Below are positions 33,608 to 43,290 of a DNA stretch of 64,000 nt, piece after piece (the stretch's first letter is position 1; each line of letters begins with the position of its first letter). A model generated the notes under the pieces. It ran no database searches, was not told the DNA's origin, and saw nothing but the letters and a program-made list of their open reading frames with translations. Source of the stretch: Phytophthora sp. 'mugwort' (lineage: Eukaryota > Oomycota > Peronosporomycetes > Peronosporales > Peronosporaceae); assembly GCA_033558025.1 (NCBI GenBank), contig JAUCEF010000013.1, forward strand, positions 5,077,001-5,141,000, written 5' to 3'. The translations under genes were made by a program, and so were the position numbers.

Positions 33608-35740
33608 TCACGCATGGGGAAGCGACGAGGTTTTCTGGTTGGGGGACCCACGAGCTCTTATTGGAGTAGCCTTGTTTTTCTCCTTTGCGGTCCCCTTCAT
33701 GGTCACATTGAAGCTCTTGGTGCCAACTGTACCAGGAATCGAATAAGCTCCAGGTCCGACGGCCTCGGGTACAGTCGGCTTTACTCGAAATCGAGCTTCA
33801 TTCCCGACTGTCAAGCGGACGTCTCTTGATCTCGTGTAGTAGACTCCAGCATCGTCGCCACTTTCCTCATACGCCCCAGGTCCAGGCAGATCACAGACAT
33901 CTTTCGTGTCAAACACAGACCGCTCTTGGGTTGACAAGAACGGTACGCGTGGGGATAACTGGAAGCTCGCAATATCCGATGGGGCCGAGACGCCTTCAAG
34001 TGGCCCCTGCACGCTTGAAGCAACAGCCGAAAACCCCTTCGAGACGTTGTACTGCCCTACAACAGGAGAAACCTGGTCACCCAAACAATGCACGTGTGGT
34101 AGGGCATGCGGTGGTGCATTCTTCGCAAACCTCGTAGAACCGGACTTGAATGCAGCCGAGTTTAGAGATTGCGTCGTGTTGAATGATCCCGACTCGGCAT
34201 AAGCTCCGGGGCCTGGAGTAAACTTCTCGATGTCCATGCGCTCCAATTCACCCCATACCTGTCGTTCTGATGTCGTTCCAAAGACTCCGTTTCGGCCAAT
34301 GCAGAGTTTTCCTTTAACGCTTTGGTTAAGCGACCGTGGAGTTTCACTCTTGTAGGCACCAGGACCTGGCGCTCCTGGCGTCTTTGTAGGAGCAAGACAT
34401 GGTCGCTCTGTAGCACAGGAAAAGCCAATTCCATCGGTGCGGTGATGAGGAATTGAGCCTCCGCTTGTTTTCCCCCCAAGTCGCTTTGATGAAGCAGCAA
34501 CGCCGTATCGGCCTGGACCGGGTGTTGTTATGTACGTCGGATGGCTGAAAGGAGTAGCGAGTTGTGACGATAACTCGGTGCGACGTGTAGTCGATCCAAA
34601 TGCTTCCGTCTTCGCGCTATAGCCACCAAATTTGCTTTGCCCTTGACGAAATCGCTCATAACGCTCTTTTTTAATAAGAAGTTCCTGCTCTCGGTCGGGA
34701 TCATACACTCCAACTGGCTTAGGCACTGGAAGAATGGGCACTTTGGACGCAAATACCGCACTCTGTCGTGCACCTCGGTGCTGACTGCGACGTGCTCCAA
34801 TGCGTGGTCGCTGGCCTTCTGGGGTCGAGATAGGCGAATTTGACGGTGCTGGAGCTGTGACCATTGGACTTTCAGGGACGGAATTGTTGGTGTTATACTG
34901 ACCAGGACCTGGCAACTTCCTGAACCTCTTGTTCTCCTCCCACACTTCGCGTTTCGCAGTAGATTTGAGCGAAGGAGCGACGTTCTTTTTTGCATTCCAG
35001 ATTGGATGATGTCGGCTATAGGCAGCAGGCCCCACGGTGTCTTGGCCGATACCAGAGTAGATTTCTTCCGGTGGAGATTGTCTCTGAAGTTCGAAGCCCA
35101 CCTGCACGTAGCCGTAGCTCTGTTGTCGTCGTGGAATCGCAGGTACCGATGGTTTAACCAAGTGTGCGAACTTGTTATGAGGTCCTTGGTGCTCTCGTTG
35201 GTTATTAGAAGGTGGCGATGAAGCTGGGCGCAGATAACTTCCTGGACCGGGGTTGTCCTGGACGCTAGAAGCACGAAAAATCGTAGATCCTGGTGCACTT
35301 GGAGCAAATCGAGAGATCTGCAGTGTTCAATAGAGGGTTTTAAAAGTTAGTAGGTAGTCAAAAGGAGCTATAAAGTGTTTTATGGTTTAAGTGCCTTGGT
35401 GGTGAAGACATTCGACGGTGGTAAACCATGATGGTGATGCGATTCGTCAATGTAAGCTCCAGGACCTATTTGCATTAAGTCCAGCCGTTAGAATAGGACG
35501 GAAAGAATGTTGAGTGAAGCTACGAAATTCCATACCAGGAGTGATGGCAGACGTCGTCTTGTTCTCATTGAGATTGCGCTTTTCAGAGGTCGCAAAGCTG
35601 GAAAAGAGTGGACGCTGCGTGCGAACGCCAAAACTCGTGATAACCTGCTCGGTGGCGTAAGATCCAGGTGCGACCGAGGCTGGTGTGGGGGTCCCTGTGC
35701 CAAATGCTGACACGCGCTTTGATCGTGTCGTGATAGTCAT
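33608..35740 (-). CDS. Sperm-tail PG-rich repeat (STPG/SHIPPO-like) protein
   Basis: Three exons on the minus strand: 35740-35536, 35465-35395 and 35317-33608, giving 661 residues. Intron 1 (35466-35535) starts GTATGG, has TTCTAAC and ends AATAG; splicing creates TPGPGAY exactly. Intron 2 has a clear CTACTAAC branch and GCAG end at 35318; the donor is either GC at 35394 (AAG/GCACTT) or GT at 35409, both keeping the frame. The protein has about twelve PGPGxY-type units (LPGPGQY, TPGPGRY, APGPGAY, TPGPGAY, LPGPGAY, VGPGAY). Such proteins bind microtubules in cilia and flagella, fitting a zoospore-forming organism. The start is the first ATG of the open frame. Confidence 0.85.
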
Positions 35741-35888
35741 CTATGAGGCGGGTCTTGGCTTAAAGAATGAGAACAGAGCTTGCTTATCTTTCCAGAAACA
35801 GCTCAAACCATGTTCAGCTTCAAATATACCAAAGGATATATTAGGATGACAACGCATTTTGGACTTTGGTATTCTCATTTACGATTTC

Positions 35889-36997
35889 CTACACGGTATC
35901 GAGATCCGCCAGCGGTTCGCACAGTCGACGAGCGAGATCTGGACGATACGTGGCCAACTTGGTCTGAAGCGATTCAATCTCGTCAAGTAATTGGCGTAAG
36001 GACACTCCCGATCGCGACCGATGGGGATCAGCACAAAGGACTCGACCAGATGGTTGGGTCGCTGCTGAGCGGCCATACGAACGAAGCTCATACTTGGCCA
36101 GTTCTTTTTGCATCTGCTCCATGACTGGGCGTAGTCGACGCTCATGAATTTCCAGCCACTGACGGGTGAGAAGACTAGCCTGGCGCAATGTTGTAGGGCG
36201 CCCGAGCACCATAAGCCGCGCACCTTCGTGCAGGTCCCAAGCAGAAAGAGGTATCCCGGTCACAACATGTGCAATGTGGGAAATGGTGAAGACATTCGGC
36301 GAGTCCTCCAATACCACCTGAAAATGACGCGTCGGGATAGAGAAGTAAAGTCGCAAGCGACACGGCCGCGTCTCTCCTAACAGAGAAGTTTCCTTCCACC
36401 AGCAATGAAAGCACAAAATCTCCAATTCTGTAACACTTCGATATAAAAACATATAAAGTCAGTGAGCACAAGCTAATCCTAGAACGAAAGTCACAACAAT
36501 AGGCTATCGCACTTTTTCATCGAGGTCTGTTTGTGCAGAGTAGCAGCATGTTCGAACTCTTTTGGATCAGCGGCTCGTGTCAATGGGTCAGCATCATCAG
36601 TCGTAGCCCATTCATTGTCATCGAGCAAAGGTACCAAAGGATGCATCTCCTGCCGACATTGGGTCACAAAATCGTAATAATACGTGCTAAACGTCTCCTG
36701 ATCAGATACAGACTCTTCAAACGCCATCCACGCAGACGCTCCACTTTTCTGCTCGCGATTTTTCTCTTGCTGCTGGTACCGGTGACGAAAGACCTTAATT
36801 TGATCAAGAAAATAGCGTTCGCCACCATCGACACCGTCGTCATGCTGTCGTTTTGGAGGTTTGGGGATGGTCGCTGCCTGCTTCATAAGCGGTAACAGGT
36901 ACGGCTCCCGACCCAGATCTACTTGAAAGCGACGGGCTTGCGAGTACAAGTCCTCGGGTGTAAGCAAGACGCTCGGTGTCTCGACCTCGGAAACCAT
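35889..36997 (-). CDS. Unknown protein of 319 residues
   Basis: Three exons: 36997-36513, 36427-36382 and 36317-35889. Intron 1 (36428-36512) starts GTGCGA and ends TTACAG; intron 2 (36318-36381) starts GTTAGG and ends TTTTCAG. Splicing joins the frames in phase and gives SVVLEDSPNVFTISHIAHVV across the second junction. The start has MVSEVETPSVLLTPEDLY; there is a charged helical middle (HRYQQQEKNREQK) and a helix-rich C-terminal part (RRLRPVMEQMQKELAKYELR, LRQLLDEIESLQTKLATY). No signal peptide, membrane span or known domain recognised. It sits 148 bp upstream of the sperm-tail repeat gene on the same strand. Confidence 0.7.
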
Positions 36998-37486
36998 TGA
37001 TCTTGTTTCTGTTGGATAGCCTTGAAGAAGCGTAGTGATGCTGCTGAGTCAACAGCTCGAAAAGGCGAGTTCCTCGAGAAGTTATCGCTAAAAATATGCC
37101 TATCTACAGTATTAGGCCGACTTTACCCCCTTTGATGTTCAGAGCGCTTGGAAGCAGCCATCTTGACACCAAAAAGCTTTGCCTTGTAACGTGGTGTCCG
37201 TACCTCGTGCCAGTTGGATACGAGCAAGCCGAGCTTGCACTTGTGTGTATACAGACACGGTGGTGACGGAAGCAAGCTGGAAGACTCGTACAAGCGCGAA
37301 GCCCATGCCGACGCAAAGCACAAACAGCACTGTAACGGCGGCCTCCTCGTGAATCGAGTACTGCCACAAAGCTCAGATATCTATAATGTCAGCAGCGGCG
37401 GAACTGTCAGTCCCCCGGCTCAGTTACATGTGGATTTCGCCCAGCGAGTCTTTGGGCGGATACAAACACGGCATCGACTGCTGTGA
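36998..37486. other. Region with no secure gene
   Basis: Overlapping frames on both strands; the minus frame 37369-37139 has a hydrophobic stretch (VTVLFVLCVGMGFALVRV) but lacks support. It may hold the 5' part of the Ser/Thr-rich frame at 37487, but no start or splice site could be chosen. Confidence 0.35.
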
Positions 37487-37876
37487 GCACTCGACGGAGA
37501 CGACGACGACAGTGCTACGACGGCGGCGGCAATAAGCACTGACACGATAGCATCGTCGACTGGTTCCACCGCGTTCAGTTCTACGACGACGCCGACTTCG
37601 TCAGGCATAAAAGACGTCAGTAGTGCGACTTCGGATGAAGCAGATGTCTATGCGGAGGCCTCGGGCAGTGAAGATGCCGAGACTGCCACGACTGAAAGCT
37701 CAAGGAGCGGATCTAGCAACAGCATCACGGACGTTGGGGGCGACTCGAGCTCTGGCTCGGTCGGCTCTGGATCCAGTGGAGTCAGCACCCACTTGATCTC
37801 TCTTGTCGCGTCGGCTATGGTGGCCACTGTGGCTGCTGTCACATCGACTGCTCCGTCCATTAGGTTGTATGCTTGA
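37487..37876 (+). CDS. Ser/Thr-rich C-terminal part of a possible secreted, GPI-anchored protein (partial)
   Basis: An open frame of 129 codons, stop at 37874-37876, rich in Ser, Thr, Gly and acidic residues (SSTGSTAFSSTTTPTSSG, GSGSVGSGSSGVSTH), ends with a hydrophobic tail (LISLVASAMVATVAAVTS). This is the form of the C-terminal half of oomycete elicitin-like and other GPI-anchored cell-surface proteins. No ATG or signal peptide is found in frame; an in-frame TGA at 37484 marks the limit, so the 5' part is either spliced on or lost. The complementary minus frame (37902-37648) looks less natural. Confidence 0.45.
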   Translation, partial: ALDGDDDDSATTAAAISTDTIASSTGSTAFSSTTTPTSSGIKDVSSATSDEADVYAEASGSEDAETATTESSRSGSSNSITDVGGDSSSGSVGSGSSGVSTHLISLVASAMVATVAAVTSTAPSIRLYA

Positions 37877-37968
37877 CATAGATAGTAACTCGCATTTGTC
37901 ATACCATAATTATATATATATATTTTCTTCTTCAGATCCTAAAAAGTTCAACAACTTTTTTTTTTTTA

Positions 37969-40900
37969 TCACGTCTTATGCCGAAAATTCCCAACGAAAG
38001 TCTTGCGACGAGAAGGAGACGTGTCAAAATTGTCACCAAGCTCGGCCTCCTTCAGTTTCAGCTCAATGCGCGTCATTGCCGTAGAGATTCGTCTTCCTGT
38101 CCCGGTTGAAGGTGTAGACGATAGCAATGAACTTGAGGATCCATCACGAGTCCATAGTGGAGGCAATGACACTGGAGTCGTCAGAGTGCGGCTTCGTGAA
38201 GCAGGTTTATCGTCCAGGACAATCGAGTTGCTCCTACTGCTCGATGGTCGGGAACTCGAGGTTATGATATGAGGTAAACGAACCTCTTGCGACGTCACGA
38301 GCTTCTCGACGACCACAGAGCTCGTGATCGGGCCCAAATCATCCTCTTCATCCCCACTATCTGTCGATTCCTTGCCACCGTCTTCCTCGTCTTCCTCATC
38401 CGTATCTTCTTCCTTAAACCTGTTGACTATAATATCACTATCGAGTCTTTCCCGAGTTTTGTCGTCTAACTGACCCAGTAGACTCGCCCGTGAATTGTAC
38501 CCGCGGTAGATTGACTGGATGCGTACAGCCGACTGGTTCACACGCTCCAAATCTTTTCGGAAACGTTGACGTCGTTCTTGCTGAATTGTCAAGAATTTGC
38601 GGATCGTCGACTGAATCGTCATCGCGCTAACAGCATTCAACTGAGCTTTCTTCTCTTGTCGCAGTATTTTCACTTGTCCTTGCGCAATATGAGCACGCAC
38701 CACTGCCTGCATCCGTACGGCTGCTGTAATCCGCTGGCGCTCGAGCTCGTGCTGCTCCATTTTGTGCTTTTGCAACAGCACAATCCGTTGGCGGCGTCTC
38801 TCTTCGCCCACGCGTCGATACCGCTCGGCAGTGTCGTGGTCATTTCCAGGTAATTTATTCGTTAATAGATTCAGGAGTTGGGTCTGCGCAAAGGACTCGA
38901 CAGTCATCGAACGTCGGTGACGCAGACGTCGTCGATACCGTCGAAATGCATTCATGATCGTGCGAACGGCAGCAACTCGTCGCTTGTGTTCAAGCCACAC
39001 ACTTCGTCGACTCTCGTAGTCGCATTTGGCATAATGTCCTCGGAAAACGCGCTGGATGTTAATCACTCCGACTCGAACACGTTGCACCAAGTGGGTCAAG
39101 TTGCTTTGCAGCGCGTGACGTTGTCGATGTGCCAGATACTGGAGCTGAATCTTCCGGGCGAGATGGTGCTCCACCCTCTTCTCATTGTTCTTACGTACCA
39201 CCAGTTGCCCTTGTAGCTTGTTCTTCTGACCCCATAATTGAATGTCACGGAGCTCGCAGTCGCCCGTCGACTCGAGTCGTGCAGCTCGTTTCTCCAAGAA
39301 AAGTCGCAAGCGTTCAGGGTTCAAACGGAGAACTTTGGGTGAGGTTTTGGTTCCATTAGCTTGGGTCCCAAAAGCTGAAGGAGCTATGCGTTTCACATCC
39401 TCCTGACGGATACGAAGCTGCTCTCCTAGTGAATGCGAGTTTGGCGAATGTAAAACCATCAGGTTGCTCAGAGTTTCTTCGACGCCTCCAGCAGATTTGA
39501 TCGTTGAGAACGGGTCATACGTGCTTTGAACTCGCTCTTCTTCTTCTCCACATCGTTGTCTCTCCAAAGCTTCAAGGTCTTTCTCCCGGTTAATAGCCTC
39601 GAGACACTGGCGCAGACGATTATGATCGATTACCTCGACACGAAATCCTGTAGAGGATTCAGCTACTGCGTCTTGTAGCCTTGCGATCTCAGCAGCGTTC
39701 ATACCACAACATTTCTCACTCCGTTTAGGCAGCATAGGACCATTTTCAGTCCGAATACGCGCACCAAAGTCTTCTCTTTCAGTCAGAAAAGTTTTCCCTG
39801 TCGATGACGCTCTGAGCTGTTTCATCACTTTTCGCGACAACAAGAGCGGATTGTACGTCGCTTTTGGACCAAGCACTAACTCTAGCGCTACCGACGGATA
39901 CAATATACGTAAATCACCATCAATATGCAACAGATAGTTGGCCACTTTGTGTCTTCGCCACGGGAAGCGAAACATCCGCTGGAAATTGCTCCTTTGTCGT
40001 CGTCGCTGCCTCAACTGCCGCCATTCGAGAATACCTTCCACGACACTAAGAGTGGCGTGCTGTAAACCTGCCACCAGCATTTCTACATGTTGAATATGAC
40101 GACTCATTCTCTTGGTAAGTTCCGCTACTCGAGCTTTCGCCTCAGTAATGACAACTTGGGCCTGAGTCACAGCGATCTGGACTTGCTCAGCTTCTAGTGG
40201 TGTAGTCAACGTAAGTCCGATCATCGATCCTGTCTTCTTCACTAGAGATGGCGACATTGCCTTAGCTGCTTCCAGTGTGACTTGTGCTTGTTTGTGATGA
40301 TCCTGAGCGGTGAGAAACTCACGGGCGAGGGTGTCGATCAGTGGGAACTTTTGCTTTACTTGCCGCACAAGTTGTTCTCGCATCATGATGTCTTTCGTGA
40401 TGGTAAGCTCGCAAAGAACGATTCGTGACGACCTGTTTTCAACTGAAAGCCATGGAGCTGGGAGACCTGGAGCCTTTGGTTTCAGCGTCTTCTCCTTCTG
40501 CTTTGGCACTTTGGAGCTGGATGCCGGTCGCGGTACTGGCCTCAGATTAGCACGAGGAATCTCCGCATCGCTTGGAGAGAGCTTCAATCTGGTAGCCACA
40601 ATGCGTTGATCGGGGTATGTTAATGCCCCCTCATCAGCCTGCTCTTGGGTTTGATTCTCGTGAAGTTGACGCATGTTGGCGTTGCGTATGAAACTCGTCG
40701 CTCCTTTTGGTGGCACAATGGGAGACATGCGGCGCATAGGCCTTCGCGATGGCTGGAATGGAGATGAGTCCGTTCGCTTGGGCACGACAAAAACCACATT
40801 CTCACTGAACTCGTCTTCATTGTCAGAATCTTCGTGGCGTTCTGGGTCTTTAGCTCGTTTTGCGTCATTCGGGACACGTTGTGCTTGATGGCGTTGGTAA

Positions 40901-41181
40901 TTGTCCAAAATCTTCTGCTGACGCTGATATCGCGGTACTTGCGACTTACTTAAGTCTTCCTCTAGTACTTTCAGGTCGCTATACCGCCTTGCCAGTCCTC
41001 TCGCGACAAACTTTCGGCGAAGAGCGGCAGACTTTCTCGCAGTTACACTCAGCGTGTCAATTTGTTTGTCTGAGCTTGAACCAAAGTGGCTAAGGAGACT
41101 GCGATCACCCTCGATCACGGAATCGCCAGTCGCTCCTACTGAACTCGACGATCCCAGTAGCGGAGCCTTCTTCAAGCTCAT
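37969..41181 (-). CDS. IQ-motif, coiled-coil protein of 1070 residues
   Basis: A single exon. The ATG at 41181 (MSLKKAPLLGSSSS) is the first Met; the open frame reaches 18 bases further without one. The N-terminal 250 residues are basic and disordered; residues about 280-400 are helical; five IQ-like calmodulin-binding repeats lie between about 700 and 895 (NIQRVFRGHY, IMNAFRRYRRRLRHRR, RMQAVVRAHIAQG, TIQSTIRKFL, RIQSIYRGYNSR); an acidic run follows (DTDEEDEEDGG, about 925) and a Ser-rich tail. It probably acts as a calmodulin-regulated scaffold on cytoskeleton or flagellum. The family is not further identified. 231 bp separate it from the PDE12-like gene upstream on the same strand. Confidence 0.85.
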   Translation of the reverse strand: MSLKKAPLLGSSSSVGATGDSVIEGDRSLLSHFGSSSDKQIDTLSVTARKSAALRRKFVARGLARRYSDLKVLEEDLSKSQVPRYQRQQKILDNYQRHQAQRVPNDAKRAKDPERHEDSDNEDEFSENVVFVVPKRTDSSPFQPSRRPMRRMSPIVPPKGATSFIRNANMRQLHENQTQEQADEGALTYPDQRIVATRLKLSPSDAEIPRANLRPVPRPASSSKVPKQKEKTLKPKAPGLPAPWLSVENRSSRIVLCELTITKDIMMREQLVRQVKQKFPLIDTLAREFLTAQDHHKQAQVTLEAAKAMSPSLVKKTGSMIGLTLTTPLEAEQVQIAVTQAQVVITEAKARVAELTKRMSRHIQHVEMLVAGLQHATLSVVEGILEWRQLRQRRRQRSNFQRMFRFPWRRHKVANYLLHIDGDLRILYPSVALELVLGPKATYNPLLLSRKVMKQLRASSTGKTFLTEREDFGARIRTENGPMLPKRSEKCCGMNAAEIARLQDAVAESSTGFRVEVIDHNRLRQCLEAINREKDLEALERQRCGEEEERVQSTYDPFSTIKSAGGVEETLSNLMVLHSPNSHSLGEQLRIRQEDVKRIAPSAFGTQANGTKTSPKVLRLNPERLRLFLEKRAARLESTGDCELRDIQLWGQKNKLQGQLVVRKNNEKRVEHHLARKIQLQYLAHRQRHALQSNLTHLVQRVRVGVINIQRVFRGHYAKCDYESRRSVWLEHKRRVAAVRTIMNAFRRYRRRLRHRRSMTVESFAQTQLLNLLTNKLPGNDHDTAERYRRVGEERRRQRIVLLQKHKMEQHELERQRITAAVRMQAVVRAHIAQGQVKILRQEKKAQLNAVSAMTIQSTIRKFLTIQQERRQRFRKDLERVNQSAVRIQSIYRGYNSRASLLGQLDDKTRERLDSDIIVNRFKEEDTDEEDEEDGGKESTDSGDEEDDLGPITSSVVVEKLVTSQEVRLPHIITSSSRPSSSRSNSIVLDDKPASRSRTLTTPVSLPPLWTRDGSSSSLLSSTPSTGTGRRISTAMTRIELKLKEAELGDNFDTSPSRRKTFVGNFRHKT

Positions 41182-41412
41182 GTTCACCCACGTCCCCAAG
41201 ATTCCACCAATAAAGCCTTGCTATTAACAGGCTTAATCTTAAAAATAGTTGCTCCAAAGGCAGTGCCGAAAGCAGCGTTCACCCCCAATTAGACGACAAG
41301 ACACAGAGAAATACATGATACTACCGGTAGTAACATTGCCGAACTCGTTACTCGCTTCTTCTATCCGACTGCAGGATGTATCATTTACTATCAATTTCCC
41401 TTTGCTCAGAAC

Positions 41413-43188
41413 TCACCACGCCAAATCACATACGAGAGAGACGTGATCCGACGGAAAAGTGGACGACGGTAGCGCCACTTCATGAGTTACTTGCTCCTCT
41501 GTGAAGAATGGAAAGACGTCGCGAACTTGCAGCACCTTCGATCCGATCATTATGTAATCCAACGTGTCCACAAAACTCGTCACATAATTTGTAAATGACG
41601 GGATCCCACACGCACTCGCGAGCTGCAGCGCATGCTCAAAGCGATTTGGACGAACCTGGGAGGCGCTTTCAACGTCCGCCTTGCTGTCGTGTTCGTTGAC
41701 CCCAGATAATTTCCAACGGAACGACGGAACTTGCTGCCAATGCTTTTCGTTTGAGTCAATTTGTCCATCGAGAAGAAACGCAATCAAAGGTGCTCTAGGG
41801 TGAGCGTTCCAGTCTCCACACATGACGACAGCCGCGTTTTCCAATCCTGCCTTTGATGTCTGCTGGCTTACGTTGTCCACTAACGCTGCTCCTTGCAGTA
41901 ACCGGATCATATGCGCGTCTCCCCGGTAAAAGAGATGCGTGTTTGACAGAATGATAGTCCTGGCTGGATCCACTTTCGATCGCAAGACAAATAATTGCGC
42001 GATGGACGGGATCCGATTAATGCCCTTAACAAGTTCCGGGAAGTCCTGCAAAAGGCTTCTTGTGGCTGGATTCGTCGAGTTCTTGACTTCCACAGTGAGG
42101 TCCAATGTCTCATCTTCGACTACTTCAAAGCACGCCGTCCTGACAAACATCGCGCAGCCTTCGTTGGTCGTGCCCGTTTTGCCCGAGTAGAAGCCATGAT
42201 AGCCTATCGAAGCCAGCATCGGCTCAAAGAACAGTTTATAAAAATGTTCCCCCATCTCTTGAAGACATACAATGTCACTGTTGTTTTCCTCGATCTCTTG
42301 GAAAATGAGCTGGATCCGACGCGTCTCTTTCATGACACAATCGTCCACATACGGGAACAAATTCTTCTTGGCATGTTCCGTAGTCGCATAGCCATCATAC
42401 AGCACGTTATAACTCATCACTCGGAACGCTTCGTGTGCATCGGGATACTTGTCAGCAGCACTCGTCCCGCCCATTTGTCGTCTCTCGATGAACACGTTTC
42501 GATTAGGTCCCGGCACAACGGACGTCGTGAGCACCTCCGCCTTGCTGTCCTCTGCCAACTCCGACCTCATAGTCGGCGCACGACATTCCACGTAGAACCT
42601 ACAGCCAATGTCTTCATCCGTCGGCGTGTACCTCCTATCCGAGCTCACCAACGTCCCCCAATTCTCGTCGCTCTTCACTTCATCTTTGGCCAGTCGAAAC
42701 CAGCGCCACGAACACTCATCGGCCGTACAAAACTCCGTCTCGGGTATTGGCTGCACTGCGATACCAGCCATCACGGGCTCCAGCACTTTAAGCCCCGTGA
42801 CAATTGGCTGGTTGTGCAACACCTCGAAGGTCTCCGCTCCGATCTGGAGGCGCTTGGTCCGCATCAATGCGTCGCCCACCGTCGCTGTCTTGGCGTTAAT
42901 CTCCATTCCGTCCGCTTCCAGGAACTTGACTGGCACTGTGGGCACTGTGCCGCCGTTCTGGCGCTTCTTCTTGTGCTGCTTGCGTGTCTTGGGGCCTCCC
43001 GCGGCTGACACTTCGGACGCCAGTAGCTGCAGCCGATAGCGCACGCGGTCTAGCTTCTCAGACCTAAGGCGGAAGAATCTCTTGCGATCGTTCCGCAGTC
43101 GTAACTGGAGTGTGAGGTGCGACGCGCCTGGCGCGAAGCTCACGTGAGCCACGCGCACGTCCGCCGCCGAGGTGATCGAGGTAGCCAT
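41413..43188 (-). CDS. PDE12-like 2'-phosphodiesterase/deadenylase (EEP family)
   Basis: A single exon of 591 residues; ATG at 43188. The C-terminal 340 residues form an endonuclease/exonuclease/phosphatase fold: VMSYNVLYDGY (about 258), CLQEMGE with the Mg-binding Glu (about 312), GKTGTTNEGCAMF, SNTHLFYRGDAHMIRLLQ, CGDWNAHP (about 460), TLDYIMIG (about 546) and the final SDHVSL (about 580). The N-terminal 250 residues match the extra domain found in PDE12, which removes 2'-5' oligoadenylate or mitochondrial poly(A) tails. The first residues do not form an obvious mitochondrial targeting helix, so the location is uncertain. CCR4-type deadenylase is the alternative, but there is no leucine-rich repeat. 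It is divergent from the NYN-KH gene. Confidence 0.9.
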   Translation of the reverse strand: MATSITSAADVRVAHVSFAPGASHLTLQLRLRNDRKRFFRLRSEKLDRVRYRLQLLASEVSAAGGPKTRKQHKKKRQNGGTVPTVPVKFLEADGMEINAKTATVGDALMRTKRLQIGAETFEVLHNQPIVTGLKVLEPVMAGIAVQPIPETEFCTADECSWRWFRLAKDEVKSDENWGTLVSSDRRYTPTDEDIGCRFYVECRAPTMRSELAEDSKAEVLTTSVVPGPNRNVFIERRQMGGTSAADKYPDAHEAFRVMSYNVLYDGYATTEHAKKNLFPYVDDCVMKETRRIQLIFQEIEENNSDIVCLQEMGEHFYKLFFEPMLASIGYHGFYSGKTGTTNEGCAMFVRTACFEVVEDETLDLTVEVKNSTNPATRSLLQDFPELVKGINRIPSIAQLFVLRSKVDPARTIILSNTHLFYRGDAHMIRLLQGAALVDNVSQQTSKAGLENAAVVMCGDWNAHPRAPLIAFLLDGQIDSNEKHWQQVPSFRWKLSGVNEHDSKADVESASQVRPNRFEHALQLASACGIPSFTNYVTSFVDTLDYIMIGSKVLQVRDVFPFFTEEQVTHEVALPSSTFPSDHVSLVCDLAW

Positions 43189-43290
43189 TATTGCGCAATG
43201 AGTTTAACTGATGTTTGATTCGATGAAATACGTCAAGTCCTTTCGGCCAATCATAGGTCGGAGCTCTTCGCACAGTCACGTGAAGCGAAA
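43189..43290. promoter_or_regulatory. Bidirectional promoter between PDE12-like and NYN-KH genes
   Basis: Only 102 bp separate the two divergent start codons. A CCAAT box lies at 43247-43251. Both products act on RNA, so shared control would make sense; this is inference. Confidence 0.55.

Noticed and set aside
34528..35307. 259-codon minus frame overlapping the sperm-tail repeat gene
   Set aside because: Another frame of the same strand; the PGPGAY frame explains the sequence.
41995..43008. 337-codon + frame opposite the PDE12-like gene
   Set aside because: It is the complement of a gene with full catalytic motifs; its composition follows from that.
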